A stretch of DNA of 33,547 nt from assembly GCA_021847245.1 (NCBI GenBank), contig JAJZUC010000028.1, positions 1-33,547 on the forward strand, written 5' to 3'. Shown one piece after another: positions 16,268 through 25,422 of this stretch. The number at the start of each line of letters is the position of its first letter. The first letter of the stretch is position 1. The translations under genes and the position numbers were made by a program. The notes under the pieces are model-generated. The model searched no databases. It saw only the letters and a list, made by a program, of their open reading frames with translations, and was not told the origin of the DNA. This stretch comes from Deltaproteobacteria bacterium (GTDB lineage Bacteria > Desulfobacterota > Desulfuromonadia > Geobacterales > Geobacteraceae).

Positions 16268-16864
16268 ATGAAACGAATACACAACAAAGAAGATATCGTT
16301 CAAGTCGGGCTCGACATCGTGTTAAGCAGAGGGTTCAATGCTACAGGTGTCGAGGCGATTCTGAAGCAGGCAAATATTCCAAAGGGTTCATTTTACAATT
16401 TTTTCTCCAGCAAAGAAGAATTTGCATTGGCGATCATCGACAGATTTGTCGCAGAAAGGAGTGAACTTTTCTACCCTATTTTCGTTGATGAATCTTTATC
16501 ACCGCTGGATCGCGTCAAAAGAAGCTTCGAAGCCTTAATTGCAGCTTTTGAAGGTAATGACTGCTCCAAGGGGTGCTTGCTTGGCAACCTGGGCCAAGAG
16601 ATGTCAGATCACTTTGAGAGCGTTCGGCTACGTCTTGAGCAATCTCTGCAAAACTGGCAAGGTGGCTTGTTCCAGTTGCTTCTGCAAGCACAGCAGGAAC
16701 ATGCAATCCCCGCGGATATGGACGCGGAAATGCTGGCGGAAAACCTGATCGCATCATTCCAGGGGGCACTTCTTCGCTCCAAGGTTAAAAAGTCCCCAGA
16801 GCCATTAAGGAATTTTATTCATTTATATTTCGATATATTTCTTGCTCGGAAAGAAGAAAAGTAA
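16268..16864 (+). CDS. TetR-family repressor, NemR/AcuR-like, of the RND pump
   Basis: A 198-residue TetR regulator. The N-terminal HTH (about 8-55) contains LSRGFNATGVEAILKQANIP followed by KGSFYNFFSSKEEF. The C-terminal half resembles the NemR/AcuR branch (GCLLGNLGQEMSDH). Two cysteines, Cys99 and Cys103, sit in NDCSKGCLLG; Cys103 aligns by eye with the redox-sensing cysteine of E. coli NemR, so it may sense electrophiles or oxidants. It lies 86 bases upstream of the pump genes, and matching palindromes precede both itself and the pump. Base composition is clearly more AT-rich than the hydroxylase cluster next to it. The start ATG at 16268 has little ribosome binding sequence upstream, so its mRNA may be nearly leaderless. 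Confidence 0.92.
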   Translation: MKRIHNKEDIVQVGLDIVLSRGFNATGVEAILKQANIPKGSFYNFFSSKEEFALAIIDRFVAERSELFYPIFVDESLSPLDRVKRSFEALIAAFEGNDCSKGCLLGNLGQEMSDHFESVRLRLEQSLQNWQGGLFQLLLQAQQEHAIPADMDAEMLAENLIASFQGALLRSKVKKSPEPLRNFIHLYFDIFLARKEEK

Positions 16865-16893
16865 CCCGCCAATTTTTTTTGATTTGTATTACA

Positions 16894-16905
16894 TAGACCG
16901 GTCTA
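16894..16905 (+). promoter_or_regulatory. TetR operator before the RND pump operon
   Basis: The perfect 12-bp palindrome TAGACCGGTCTA lies 46 bases before the adaptor start. A weak promoter (TTGATT at 16879-16884, 17 bases, TCTAGG at 16902-16907) would overlap it. NemR-type regulators bind TAGACC/GGTCTA palindromes, which fits the neighbouring regulator. Confidence 0.7.
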
Positions 16906-16950
16906 GGCAAAAGAAGCGTAAAAGCAGACTGGTCAAAGGGGTAATTGTAT

Positions 16951-18090
16951 ATGAAAAATATAAATTTTAAGAAGATCGCTGACTTGTCACGCAGGTATCG
17001 CATAGTGCTCATCATGGGAGCATTGGTTGTCATCGTCTGCGCTGTTGTTCTTGGAAAGGATAAAAAACTGCCTGTCGATGCGGCACCTCCTCGCCTGGTT
17101 CGCTCCTTTACTGTTATTTCCGCGCAGGGCGGCGTCGCGGAATATACCGGTGTGGTTCACGCGCGGACGGAAAGCGATCTCGGCTTTCGCGTACCAGGCA
17201 AAATCCTGGAGAAACTTGTTAAAGCCGGGGATCACGTCAAACGCGGGCAAGCCTTGATGCAGCTTGACCCGTCTGATCTTCGACTTGCGGCCAATTCCGC
17301 CCAGGCAGCAGTGGAAGCGGCCCGTGCCCAGAATAAACGCGCTCTCTCGGATGAGCTTCGCCAACGTGGGCTGGTCGCCATAAAAGCCGTATCCGTACAG
17401 GAATACGAACAGGCCAAATCAGCGGCAGACGCAACAACCGCACAGCTGAATTCGGCTATTGCATACTCAAAACAACTGGAAAACCAGGCGGGCTACGCCG
17501 TTCTCAGGGCCGATGCAGATGGCATCGTCATGGAAACTCTAGCTGATGTCGGCCAGGTTGTTGGTCCGGGAAATGTGGTGGTTCGCCTCGCCCAAGACGG
17601 TGCACGCGAAGCGGTGGTCAACCTTCCTGAGGGGAATGAGAAGATTGCAAAGTCCACGGCCACAGCCTCCCTTTATGCTGATCCAACTCAGACGTTCACT
17701 GCCAACCTGCGAGAATTGTCCGCCATGGCCGACCCTCTCACCCGAACCTATCAGGCACGCTACAGCCTGGGGGGTGCCGGAGCAAACGCTCCTCTTGGCG
17801 CCACAGTGACGGTTCACCTGGACGGAGAAAGCGCGCATGGCACGCTGCAGCAGTACGAAATTCCCGTCGGCGCGCTGTATGACGGCGGCAATGGCACAAG
17901 TGTCTGGGTCATAAATCCGAATACCTCGACTTTATCGAGGCGACCGGTCGAGGTTGCGAAGCTCGGCAGCGAGACCGCGCTGGTGAGCAAGGGCCTCAAG
18001 CCGGGAGAACGAATTCTCGCGCTGGGTGCTCACCTCGTCAAGGAAGGGGAAAAAGTAATGATCCTCTCCGGCCCGGCGAAGGAGAAATAA
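16951..18090 (+). CDS. RND efflux periplasmic adaptor subunit
   Basis: A membrane fusion protein of about 379 residues that would bridge the RND pump and the outer-membrane factor. The ATG at 16951 was preferred over an upstream TTG at 16945 because AAAGGGG lies 9 bases before it. An N-terminal helix (about 18-36, VLIMGALVVIVCAVVLG) anchors it. The first lipoyl half (GFRVPGKILEKLVKAGDHVKRGQALMQLD), a short alpha-hairpin, the second half (YAVLRADADGIVMETLADVGQVV) and a beta-barrel/membrane-proximal end follow. The type resembles AcrA/MexA relatives with a short hairpin. It is the first gene of a three-gene pump operon, two bases ahead of the pump gene. Confidence 0.92.
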   Translation: MKNINFKKIADLSRRYRIVLIMGALVVIVCAVVLGKDKKLPVDAAPPRLVRSFTVISAQGGVAEYTGVVHARTESDLGFRVPGKILEKLVKAGDHVKRGQALMQLDPSDLRLAANSAQAAVEAARAQNKRALSDELRQRGLVAIKAVSVQEYEQAKSAADATTAQLNSAIAYSKQLENQAGYAVLRADADGIVMETLADVGQVVGPGNVVVRLAQDGAREAVVNLPEGNEKIAKSTATASLYADPTQTFTANLRELSAMADPLTRTYQARYSLGGAGANAPLGATVTVHLDGESAHGTLQQYEIPVGALYDGGNGTSVWVINPNTSTLSRRPVEVAKLGSETALVSKGLKPGERILALGAHLVKEGEKVMILSGPAKEK

Positions 18091-18092
18091 TC

Positions 18093-21000
18093 ATGACCCG
18101 CTTCAATCTTTCCGCTTTTGCGGTCCGCGAACGCGCCATCACCCTGTTCATGATTATTGTGATTATGGTGGCCGGGGGATATGCCTTCCTGCGTCTGGGA
18201 CGGGCAGAGGACCCTAAATTCACCGTTAAGACCATGACGGTAACAGCCATATGGCCGGGAGCCACTGCAAAGGAAATGCAGGAGCAGTTGGCTGACCGGC
18301 TGGAAAAACGTCTTCAGGAACTGGAATTTTATGACCGGGTAGAAACCTCGGCATACCCCGGAATGCTCTTGATGAAGCTCCAGCTGAAAGACTCCACGCC
18401 CCCCAAGGATGTGCCGGATGAGTTCTACCAGACACGAAAAAAGCTGGGGGATGAAAAAATTTATCTGCCCCGAGGTGTGATCGGCCCGATTCTGAATGAC
18501 GAATTTTCCGACGTGTATTTCACCATGTATTCACTGGAAGCAAAGGGCCTTCCCCACCGCCAGCTCGTGCTGGAGGCGGAAGCGCTTCGTCAACGCTTTT
18601 CCCGGGTAAGCGGCGTGGAGAAGGTCACCATTCTCGGCGAGCAGGATCCCAAGATCTATGTCGAGATCTCCTACAAACGCCTGGCAACTCTTGGGGTAAG
18701 AGCGACCGATCTGTTTCATGCACTGGAAACCCAAAACGATATGACCCCTTCGGGGTTTGTAGATACGGCCGGACCGCGTGTCTATCTGCGCCTTGACGGA
18801 GCCATTAACGGAGTCGAAGCAGTCAAGGCGATTCCCGTGGCAAGTGGGGGGAAATTACTGAAAATCGGTGATGTGGCCGAGGTCACCCGCGGCTACGAAG
18901 ATCCGGCGACAAAACAGATACGTCACCAGGGAGAGCCTTCGATCATCCTGGCCCTGGTGATGAAAAAAGGCTTCAACGGCCTGACATTGGGCAAGCTGCT
19001 GAAAGCCGAAGAGACGGCGATTCACAAAGAATTACCCGTCGGTCTTGTTCTGTCCAAGGTATCGGATCAGTCAAAGGTCATTTCCGAGGCCATTAATGAA
19101 TTCATGATCAAATTCATGGCTGCGCTTGCTGTTGTCATAGTAGTGAGTCTTGTAACGCTGGGGTTCCGCGTCGGGATCGTCGTGGCTGCAGCCGTGCCTC
19201 TTACTCTTGCCGCCGTGTTCGTCATCATGCTCCTTACCGGAAGGGATTTCGACCGAATCACCCTGGGGGCGCTGATTATTTCCCTGGGGCTCTTGGTGGA
19301 TGATGCGATCATCGCCATCGAGATGATGGTGGTCAAGATGGAAGAGGGACTGGACCGGATACAGGCAGCTACCTTTGCCTGGACATCCACGGCCAGCCCC
19401 ATGCTTTTCGGCACGCTGGTTACCATCGCCGGCTTCCTGCCGGTTGGTTTTGCCCAATCGACGGCAGGTGAATACGCGGGCAACATATTCTGGGTAGTGG
19501 CATTCGCATTGATCACCTCGTGGTTTGTCGCCGTCCTCTTTACGCCATATCTGGGCGTCAAGCTCCTGCCCGATATCAAGCCGGTTGCCGGCGGGCATGA
19601 TGCCATTTATGCAACGCCGAACTACCAGCGGTTTCGTAGTATCGTGCGGCGGGTCGTCGATCATAAATGGATTGCCGCCGGTATTACCATCGTTCTCTTT
19701 ATCTTGGCCGTGGTTGGCATGGGGTCCGTGGAGAAGCAGTTTTTTCCCAACTCTGACCGCCCCGAATTGATCGTTGACGTCAACCTTCCCCCTGGGACCG
19801 CCTTTGCCGCCACCGACAGAACGGTCAAAGGCATCGAAAGGGCGATCCTGGCCGAACCACAGGCCAAAGACGTCACCAGCTATATCGGACACGGCATGCC
19901 CCGCTTCATCCTGCCGCTGAATCCCGAATTACCCAACCCGGCCTTTGCCCAAATTGTCATCCAGACCGAAGGCCATGCGGCACGCGATACGCTCAAGAAA
20001 AAGCTTCGCCACGTTATTGCACAGGGCGCATTCCCTGAAGCACGCGTGTGGGTGAAACAATTCGTATTCGGCCCACCCGTACCATTTCCGGTGCTATTCC
20101 GCGTCATGGGACCGGACGTGGATGAGCTTCGCCGGATTGCGCGTGACGTCCGAGCCATCATGGCTGAAAATCCGAACGTGCGTGATGTGCACCTGGATTG
20201 GGGTGAACGCACACCAAGCCAGCGCCTGGTCCTTGATCAGGACCGTCTGCGCCTGCTTGGCCTCACTCCGCAAGAATCCGGGCTGCAATTACAGGCGATT
20301 CTGAATGGTGCGCCCACCACACAGATGCGTGAGGGCATCCGTTCGGTCGACGTGGTGGTTCGCGCTCCCGGTTCCGAACGCCACAGTCTGGAAAACATCG
20401 CCAATATCTCCTTGACAACCAGAGACGGGCTCTCCATCCCGCTATCACAGATGGCACATTTCCAATCCCGCATGGAAGATCCCCTGCTGAAACGCTACAA
20501 CCGCGAGCCGTACATCGCTGTTCAGGGGGATGTGATCGATGGGGTCCAGCCTCCGGATGTAACCGCCCAGATTCTCCCCAAACTGGCAAAGGTGAAGGCG
20601 GCGCTTCCCGCCGGATATCGCATAGAAACGGGTGGTTCCGTGGAAGAGAGCAAGAAAGCCGATACGGCGCTGGGCCTGCTGTTCCCGCCAATGATCCTGC
20701 TGATGCTGATATTCATCATGCTCCAGGTCCGGTCATTCGCCACCATGTTCATGGTGTTTGCCACTGCCCCTCTTGGCTTGGTTGGGGCTGTACCTACCAT
20801 GCTCATTTTTCATCAGCCATTTGGATTTAACGCAATTCTCGGTTTGATCGGGTTGGCGGGGATCATCATGCGCAATACGCTGATTCTGGTCGACCAGATT
20901 CGCCACGATAAGGCAGCGGGATTAAGTGTTTACGATGCCATCGTGGAATCCACCGTACGCCGTGCGCGCCCGGTAGTCCTGACCGCCGCGGCGGCAATGC

Positions 21001-21173
21001 TTGCCTTTATCCCGCTGACTTTTTCCAGTTTCTGGGGATCAATGGCCTATGTCCTGATTGGCGGAGTCGGGGTCGGAACGGTTCTGACGCTGCTCTTCCT
21101 GCCGGCGCTCTACGCAATCTGGTTCAAAGTGAAGCATCCCCACGCCGCCACCGAAGGAGGAGCACGAACATGA
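18093..21173 (+). CDS. RND efflux pump inner-membrane transporter (AcrB/HAE1-like)
   Basis: A 1026-residue proton-driven RND transporter of standard length with two homologous halves, each with a large periplasmic loop. The first transmembrane helix is at about 15-34. The proton-relay aspartates Asp403 and Asp404 lie in helix 4 ([16 protein letters not shown]). The second half has the matching helices near 860-1010. The sequence resembles the hydrophobe/amphiphile (drug) branch, not the CzcA metal branch, which has a different helix-4 motif. The substrate is unknown. The NemR-like regulator hints at toxic electrophiles or dyes. Its TGA overlaps the outer-membrane factor start as ATGA. Confidence 0.95.
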   Translation: MTRFNLSAFAVRERAITLFMIIVIMVAGGYAFLRLGRAEDPKFTVKTMTVTAIWPGATAKEMQEQLADRLEKRLQELEFYDRVETSAYPGMLLMKLQLKDSTPPKDVPDEFYQTRKKLGDEKIYLPRGVIGPILNDEFSDVYFTMYSLEAKGLPHRQLVLEAEALRQRFSRVSGVEKVTILGEQDPKIYVEISYKRLATLGVRATDLFHALETQNDMTPSGFVDTAGPRVYLRLDGAINGVEAVKAIPVASGGKLLKIGDVAEVTRGYEDPATKQIRHQGEPSIILALVMKKGFNGLTLGKLLKAEETAIHKELPVGLVLSKVSDQSKVISEAINEFMIKFMAALAVVIVVSLVTLGFRVGIVVAAAVPLTLAAVFVIMLLTGRDFDRITLGALIISLGLLVDDAIIAIEMMVVKMEEGLDRIQAATFAWTSTASPMLFGTLVTIAGFLPVGFAQSTAGEYAGNIFWVVAFALITSWFVAVLFTPYLGVKLLPDIKPVAGGHDAIYATPNYQRFRSIVRRVVDHKWIAAGITIVLFILAVVGMGSVEKQFFPNSDRPELIVDVNLPPGTAFAATDRTVKGIERAILAEPQAKDVTSYIGHGMPRFILPLNPELPNPAFAQIVIQTEGHAARDTLKKKLRHVIAQGAFPEARVWVKQFVFGPPVPFPVLFRVMGPDVDELRRIARDVRAIMAENPNVRDVHLDWGERTPSQRLVLDQDRLRLLGLTPQESGLQLQAILNGAPTTQMREGIRSVDVVVRAPGSERHSLENIANISLTTRDGLSIPLSQMAHFQSRMEDPLLKRYNREPYIAVQGDVIDGVQPPDVTAQILPKLAKVKAALPAGYRIETGGSVEESKKADTALGLLFPPMILLMLIFIMLQVRSFATMFMVFATAPLGLVGAVPTMLIFHQPFGFNAILGLIGLAGIIMRNTLILVDQIRHDKAAGLSVYDAIVESTVRRARPVVLTAAAAMLAFIPLTFSSFWGSMAYVLIGGVGVGTVLTLLFLPALYAIWFKVKHPHAATEGGART

Positions 21174-22582
21174 TCCGCGGAATTGCAATCATAAGCATTG
21201 GTGTCGCCTGTCTGGCCGGTTGCAGCATGGCGCCTGAATATACCCGGCCTGAAGCGCCTGTTTCCGCCACCTGGCCCACCGGCCCGGCCTACAAGAACAG
21301 CACCTCCCTGAGCGGCGAGCCGGCAGCCTCAGACCTGAAGTGGAGCGAGTTTTTTGTTAACCCGCAGCTGCAAAAGCTGATCGGTCTGGCCTTGGCCAAC
21401 AACCGCGATCTGCGCGTAGCGGCACTGAACATCGAGAGGTCCAGGGCCCAGTACCAGATCCGGCGCTCCGATCTGTTCCCGAAGGTCGATGCCGACGCCT
21501 CGGCCACCTTCCTGCGCCTGCCGGAAAACTTTTTGGGGACGGGACTTCCCTCGCGCCTCGATCTGTACACTGTCGGGCTCGGCATCAGCTCTTACGAGCT
21601 CGACCTGTTCGGTCGGGTGCGGAGCCTCAAGGATCAGGCCCTGCAGCAGTTTTTCGCCACCGGAGAGGCCCGGCGCAGCGTGCAGATCAGCCTGGTCGCC
21701 GAGGTTGCGGCAAACTACCTGATGCTGGCCGCCGACCGCGAACTGCTGGAGCTCGCCAAGGACACCCTGACGAGCCAGCAGGCCTCCTACGAGCTCATCC
21801 GCAGCCGCAATGAGGAAGGGAGATCGTCCGCGCTCGATCTCCATCAGGCCCAGACCCGCGTCGATTCGGCGCGGGTGGACATCGCCCGCTTCACCACCTT
21901 CGTGGCTCAGGATGAAAACGCCCTGACCCTGGTGGTCGGTTCCCCGGTGCCGGCCGACCTTCTGCCAGCCGCGCTATCCGAAACGCTCACCGCAGTGAAG
22001 GACCTGCAACCCGGCCTGCCGTCCGGTGTCCTGCTTCGCCGCCCCGACATCCTCCAGGCCGAGAACCTGCTCAAGGGGGCCAATGCCAACATCGGCGCGG
22101 CGCGGGCGGCATTTTTCCCCCGCATCACCCTGGTCTCGTCGGTCGGTTTTCTCAGCGACGACCTGGGCGGGCTCTTCAAGGGCGGCTCCTTTATTTGGAA
22201 AGTCGCCCCGCAGATTACCCTCCCCATCTTCAACGCAGGCAGCAACCGGGCCAATCTGAAGGTGGCCGAGGTGGACCGCGACATAGCTGTGGCCCAGTAC
22301 GAAAAGGCCATCCAGACAGCCTTCCGGGAAGTGGCCGACGCCCTTGCCCTGCAAGGAACCATCAACGACCAGGTGGCGGCGCAGCAGTCCCTAACCGATG
22401 CGACAAGCGAAAGCTACCGTCTCTCCCAAGCCCGCTACGAAGAGGGGCTCGACAGCTACCTGAACGTCCTCGACTCCCAGCGTTCCCTCTACGGCTCACA
22501 GCAGAATCTGATCAGCGTCCGCCTTGCCCGCCTGACCAATCTGGTTACGCTGTACAAGGTTCTGGGAGGAGGAAGTGAGTGA
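21170..22582 (+). CDS. TolC/NodT-family outer-membrane efflux lipoprotein
   Basis: A 470-residue outer-membrane channel subunit completing the tripartite pump. The signal peptide ends in the lipobox CLAGC with Cys18 lipidated, followed by [10 protein letters not shown], the usual NodT/OprM start. Two OEP repeats are visible, with long helices and segments such as [17 protein letters not shown] and the second-repeat counterpart [26 protein letters not shown], which is the normal pattern. [30 protein letters not shown] is also family-typical. It overlaps the pump gene by 4 bp. Its GC content looks higher than that of the tetR and adaptor genes, so the operon is not uniform in composition. Confidence 0.94.
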   Translation: MIRGIAIISIGVACLAGCSMAPEYTRPEAPVSATWPTGPAYKNSTSLSGEPAASDLKWSEFFVNPQLQKLIGLALANNRDLRVAALNIERSRAQYQIRRSDLFPKVDADASATFLRLPENFLGTGLPSRLDLYTVGLGISSYELDLFGRVRSLKDQALQQFFATGEARRSVQISLVAEVAANYLMLAADRELLELAKDTLTSQQASYELIRSRNEEGRSSALDLHQAQTRVDSARVDIARFTTFVAQDENALTLVVGSPVPADLLPAALSETLTAVKDLQPGLPSGVLLRRPDILQAENLLKGANANIGAARAAFFPRITLVSSVGFLSDDLGGLFKGGSFIWKVAPQITLPIFNAGSNRANLKVAEVDRDIAVAQYEKAIQTAFREVADALALQGTINDQVAAQQSLTDATSESYRLSQARYEEGLDSYLNVLDSQRSLYGSQQNLISVRLARLTNLVTLYKVLGGGSE

Positions 22583-22647
22583 GATACGTACCTACGAATT
22601 CAGGGAAGTACCAACCTGAACAATCAACCACCAGAAAGGAGCAAGTC

Positions 22648-22911
22648 ATGAAAACAACAGCATTGGTAGTACTGTTGGCGTTACTGATGTCTGCAGCGGG
22701 TCCGGTTTTTGCCATGTCGCACCAGGAGCGGTTAGCCTGTGCGTGGACAGCCGGTAATTGCCTGGATGAGGCAAAAATCCTTGAGAAGAGGATCACGGAG
22801 ATCAAGAGTGAAATCCAGAAGAATGCGAATGGCTCACCGGAGGAGGTGAAAAAGCTGGAGAAAAAGCTGCAGGAGGCCATGGATCAGCTGAAAAGGATTG
22901 AAAGCAATTAG
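22648..22911 (+). CDS. Small secreted helical protein, function unknown
   Basis: An 87-residue protein with a good signal peptide (MKTTALVVLLALLMSAAGPVFA, cleavage likely after Ala22) and a short mature part. The start at the ATG at 22648 has AAAGGAG 6 bases upstream. The mature protein has two cysteines, Cys31 and Cys38 (CAWTAGNC), which could form a disulfide in the periplasm. A charged heptad-like helix follows, rich in Glu, Lys and Leu (VKKLEKKLQEAMDQLKRIE), probably a coiled coil. It lies 65 bases after the outer-membrane factor and may belong to the pump operon. I do not recognise a family. Confidence 0.8.
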   Translation: MKTTALVVLLALLMSAAGPVFAMSHQERLACAWTAGNCLDEAKILEKRITEIKSEIQKNANGSPEEVKKLEKKLQEAMDQLKRIESN

Positions 22912-22968
22912 GCGGTGCACATCACGTGTGAGTTTTATTATGAAAGGGAGGGATAGTGGCCCGGTTTT

Positions 22969-23448
22969 TCAGGAGGTCTTCCGGTCGAGACTCCTATACT
23001 GGATCGCCTCGGAGATATGGTTCTCCCTGACCCCCTCGCTCCCCTCCAGGTCGGCGATGGTGCGGGCCACCTTGAGGATGCGGCTGTAGGAGCGGGCCGA
23101 GAGGCCCAGGCGGTCGGTGACCAGTTCCAGCAGCCGGCTGCCGGCGGCGTCGGGCTCGCAGAACTTCTTGATGAAACGGGGGGTCATCTGGGCGTTGCTG
23201 TGGACTTTGGTGCCGCGGAAGCGCTCCCGCTGGACCTCGCGAGCCTGCTCCACACGGCCGCCGATGGCGCTGGAGCTCTCTCCTTCGCTCCGCTCGGCCA
23301 GCTCCCGGTACTTGACGGCCGGGACTTCGATATGGATGTCGATCCGGTCGAGCAGCGGCCCCGAGATGCGGGAGCGGTAGCGCTGGACCATGAGCGGGGT
23401 GCAGGAGCAGGGATGGAGGGGATCGCCCAGGTAGCCGCAGGGGCAGGG
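22969..23448 (-). pseudogene. comM: comM (YifB-like) 3'-terminal fragment, right copy
   Basis: About 160 C-terminal codons of ComM/YifB are present, more than in the left copy. This copy reaches back to the zinc-site-like PCPCGYLGD and HPCSCTP and the AAA+ segment [21 protein letters not shown], then runs through the C-terminal domain to the natural end. The first two thirds of the gene are missing; similarity stops at about 23448, where the frame leads into unrelated codons next to the HTH gene. Same orientation as the copy at 10776-11081, 12.2 kb away, with only scattered base differences in the shared 300 bp. It was probably produced by duplication of the comM end when the intervening DNA was inserted, or by recombination between dispersed fragments. 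Confidence 0.88.
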
Positions 23449-23450
23449 GT

Positions 23451-24035
23451 GTGTGCACCTTTTCCTACTTTTCGCTCTCCCGCCGCCACACCTTCTCAAT
23501 CAACATTCCCCTGCAAAAACAGCCACTTCCCGGCTACCCTGAGCATCCCCTCACCATCGGCGAGCACATCCGCAAGAAACGCATGGATCTCGGCCTGCTC
23601 CAGCGGGAAGTCGCCGAGATCATCGGCGTTACCGAGTCCTCCATCTGGAACTGGGAGCATGGCGTCGAACCGGAGCTGCAATATAATCCAAGAATCATTA
23701 ATTTTCTGGGGTATGTTCCGTTCGACTGCCCGGACGATACTATTGGCCGGCTTGCATGGTATAAGAGGGCAATGGGTATGAGCCTGTATTTGCTAGGCGA
23801 AGTAATGGGGCGTGATGCGGAACAGCTCTCAGATTGGTTGAGCGGACGCCACAAACCGTGTCGGATAAACCGTGAAAAGATAGAGAGATTTCTGGAAGAG
23901 CAGGGACTTGAAAAAAATGGTTGCCAACCATGGGTACAAAATTCAAATGGCGATATCCGTGAGCTGACGCAGGCAAATCCCTTCTTCAGCCGCAACACGT
24001 ACCAACTCCTTGGTAAATCCGCTGCGGCTGAATAG
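23451..24035 (+). CDS. Double-HTH (XRE-like) DNA-binding protein, probably truncated
   Basis: The frame encodes a HTH region [36 protein letters not shown] (about 37-72), then NFLGYVPF and a second HTH-like segment (about 97-160, [29 protein letters not shown]). Relatives of the first part are stand-alone regulators that begin just before [16 protein letters not shown]. Here no ATG or ribosome binding site exists at that point; the only start in frame is a GTG at 23451, right at the comM junction. The last 30 codons overlap the 3' end of the convergent ATPase gene by 93 bases and do not look like family sequence, so both ends may have been lost. It could be a regulator of the neighbouring ATPase, but may be non-functional. 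Confidence 0.55.
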   Translation: MCTFSYFSLSRRHTFSINIPLQKQPLPGYPEHPLTIGEHIRKKRMDLGLLQREVAEIIGVTESSIWNWEHGVEPELQYNPRIINFLGYVPFDCPDDTIGRLAWYKRAMGMSLYLLGEVMGRDAEQLSDWLSGRHKPCRINREKIERFLEEQGLEKNGCQPWVQNSNGDIRELTQANPFFSRNTYQLLGKSAAAE

Positions 24036-25325
24036 GGCAAAACACTCCCTGCGTCCCTCTCCTCCCCACTCGACAAGGGGGGCTTTTCTTCTCAGATCTG
24101 CCAGGATATCCACTCCCACCTTGTTGACACTCCATTTCACTTCTCCAAAGAGGATCGAATTGTCGTCTTCGTTCAAACCGACAATGTCGATCTCCGTGTC
24201 CTTTGTCCACCAGCGGCCAACCTGGTTGAACTTCAAGCCATCCAGAAAGCCCTTTTTCACGTAGGAGCGGCAGATCTCTTCAAATGTCTGTGAAGTGAAG
24301 ATGTCCAGCCGCGGTTTGATCTTCTTCTCGATCAGATAATCGAGTTCACGTTCTTCGACGAAGCTTTTGTTGGGGAAGATAAAGCTGAACCAGAAGCGGA
24401 AGAAGTTGTCGTCCATGGCATAGAGCCCTTTTTTGCTCTTCTCGAACGACTTTTCCGTGACAGGCACTTCCCTCCGAATGATCTTCAGGTCGGTCAGGAC
24501 CGACAGGTACTTGCCGACGATGTTCTTTTCGAAGCCGGTTTCATTGATGATCTCGCTTGAACGGCATTTTCCCATGGAGATGGCCCGCAGGATGGCAAAG
24601 TAGTTGCGCGGCTCCCGCAGCTCTTCCCGCAGGATGAATTCCGGCTCGCTAAAGAGATACGCCTCGGGCGCCAGCATCCGCTCGCGGATGTTCGCCCAGA
24701 GGTCGACCGCGGGATCGAACTGGAGGAGATAGGCTGGGGTGCCGCCGAGCATGGCAAACATATGCATGAACTCGTCCGGGCTCTTTTCCGGGAAAAACTT
24801 CCGCGCATGCCAGAAATCGAGCGGAGTCACGAGCATCTGGCCAGTCCTTCTGCCGAACAGGGGGGAGCGGTAGTCCAGAACTTCCGTTTCCATCATGCCG
24901 ATGCTGGAGCCGAGCAGAATGAGGTAGCCCCCCGAGTCCTTCAACTCTTCATCCCAACCCTTCTGGAACAGGGAGGGGATTGCCCGGTTCGCCTCGATGA
25001 GGAAGGGGAATTCGTCGATGACAACCACCACCTTTCCCTTCCCCTTGAGGTACCTGAAGAACTCATGCCAGGCGCCGAAGCCCCGCGACAGCAGGAACTC
25101 GTCGTTGAAGAGGAGTCCGACCCGTTCCGAGAGCGCCTGCAACTGGTCTTTTTCCGTAGCCTTGTCCGCCAGAAAATAGACATGGGGGATATCCCGGGTG
25201 AACTCCTTGACCAGCGAGGTCTTGCCGACACGCCTCTTGCCGTAGAGGACGATAAACTGGGATTTCTCTTCACCGTAGCTCCTGCGCAGAAACTCAAGCT
25301 CGTATTCTCTATTTATGAATTCCAT
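23943..25325 (-). CDS. DUF234-type AAA ATPase with nuclease-like C-terminus
   Basis: A 460-residue ATPase of the archaeal-ATPase/DUF234 family. Walker A is YGKRRVGKTSLV (about 28-39), Walker B is VVVVIDEFPF (about 99-108), and LLGSSIGMM is a sensor-like segment. A winged-helix part (about 260-310, SSEIINETGFEKNIVGKYLSVL) follows. The C-terminal DUF234 part contains DTEIDIVG and LFGEVKWS, the D..E-x-K arrangement of PD-(D/E)XK nucleases. The start is the ATG at 25325 with GAGG 6 bases upstream; a TTG four codons earlier is the alternative. These proteins are common in archaea and patchy in bacteria, and their role is not known. It is convergent with the HTH gene and divergent from the SNF2 helicase. 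Confidence 0.9.
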   Translation of the reverse strand: MEFINREYELEFLRRSYGEEKSQFIVLYGKRRVGKTSLVKEFTRDIPHVYFLADKATEKDQLQALSERVGLLFNDEFLLSRGFGAWHEFFRYLKGKGKVVVVIDEFPFLIEANRAIPSLFQKGWDEELKDSGGYLILLGSSIGMMETEVLDYRSPLFGRRTGQMLVTPLDFWHARKFFPEKSPDEFMHMFAMLGGTPAYLLQFDPAVDLWANIRERMLAPEAYLFSEPEFILREELREPRNYFAILRAISMGKCRSSEIINETGFEKNIVGKYLSVLTDLKIIRREVPVTEKSFEKSKKGLYAMDDNFFRFWFSFIFPNKSFVEERELDYLIEKKIKPRLDIFTSQTFEEICRSYVKKGFLDGLKFNQVGRWWTKDTEIDIVGLNEDDNSILFGEVKWSVNKVGVDILADLRRKAPLVEWGGEGRRECFALFSRSGFTKELVRVAAEEGICLRQLTDIAI

Positions 25326-25342
25326 GACGATCCTCAAGTAAG

Positions 25343-25382
25343 ATTACTTATGAGTAATATACTTTAGAGTAACATTTGTCAA
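25343..25382 (-). promoter_or_regulatory. ATPase promoter with two tandem operator-like palindromes
   Basis: On the minus strand TTGACA (25382-25377), a 17-base spacer and TATTAC (25359-25354) form a strong promoter. Two nearly identical 12-bp palindromes, TACTTATGAGTA (25345-25356) and TACTTTAGAGTA (25360-25371), overlap its -10, spacer and start point, centred 15 bp apart. The first extends to ATTACT-N4-AGTAAT. This is the layout of a repressed promoter; the binding protein is unknown. Confidence 0.6.
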
Positions 25383-25422
25383 ACATCCTCATCGCCTCCT
25401 CTATTAATGCGAGGGACAGTGG

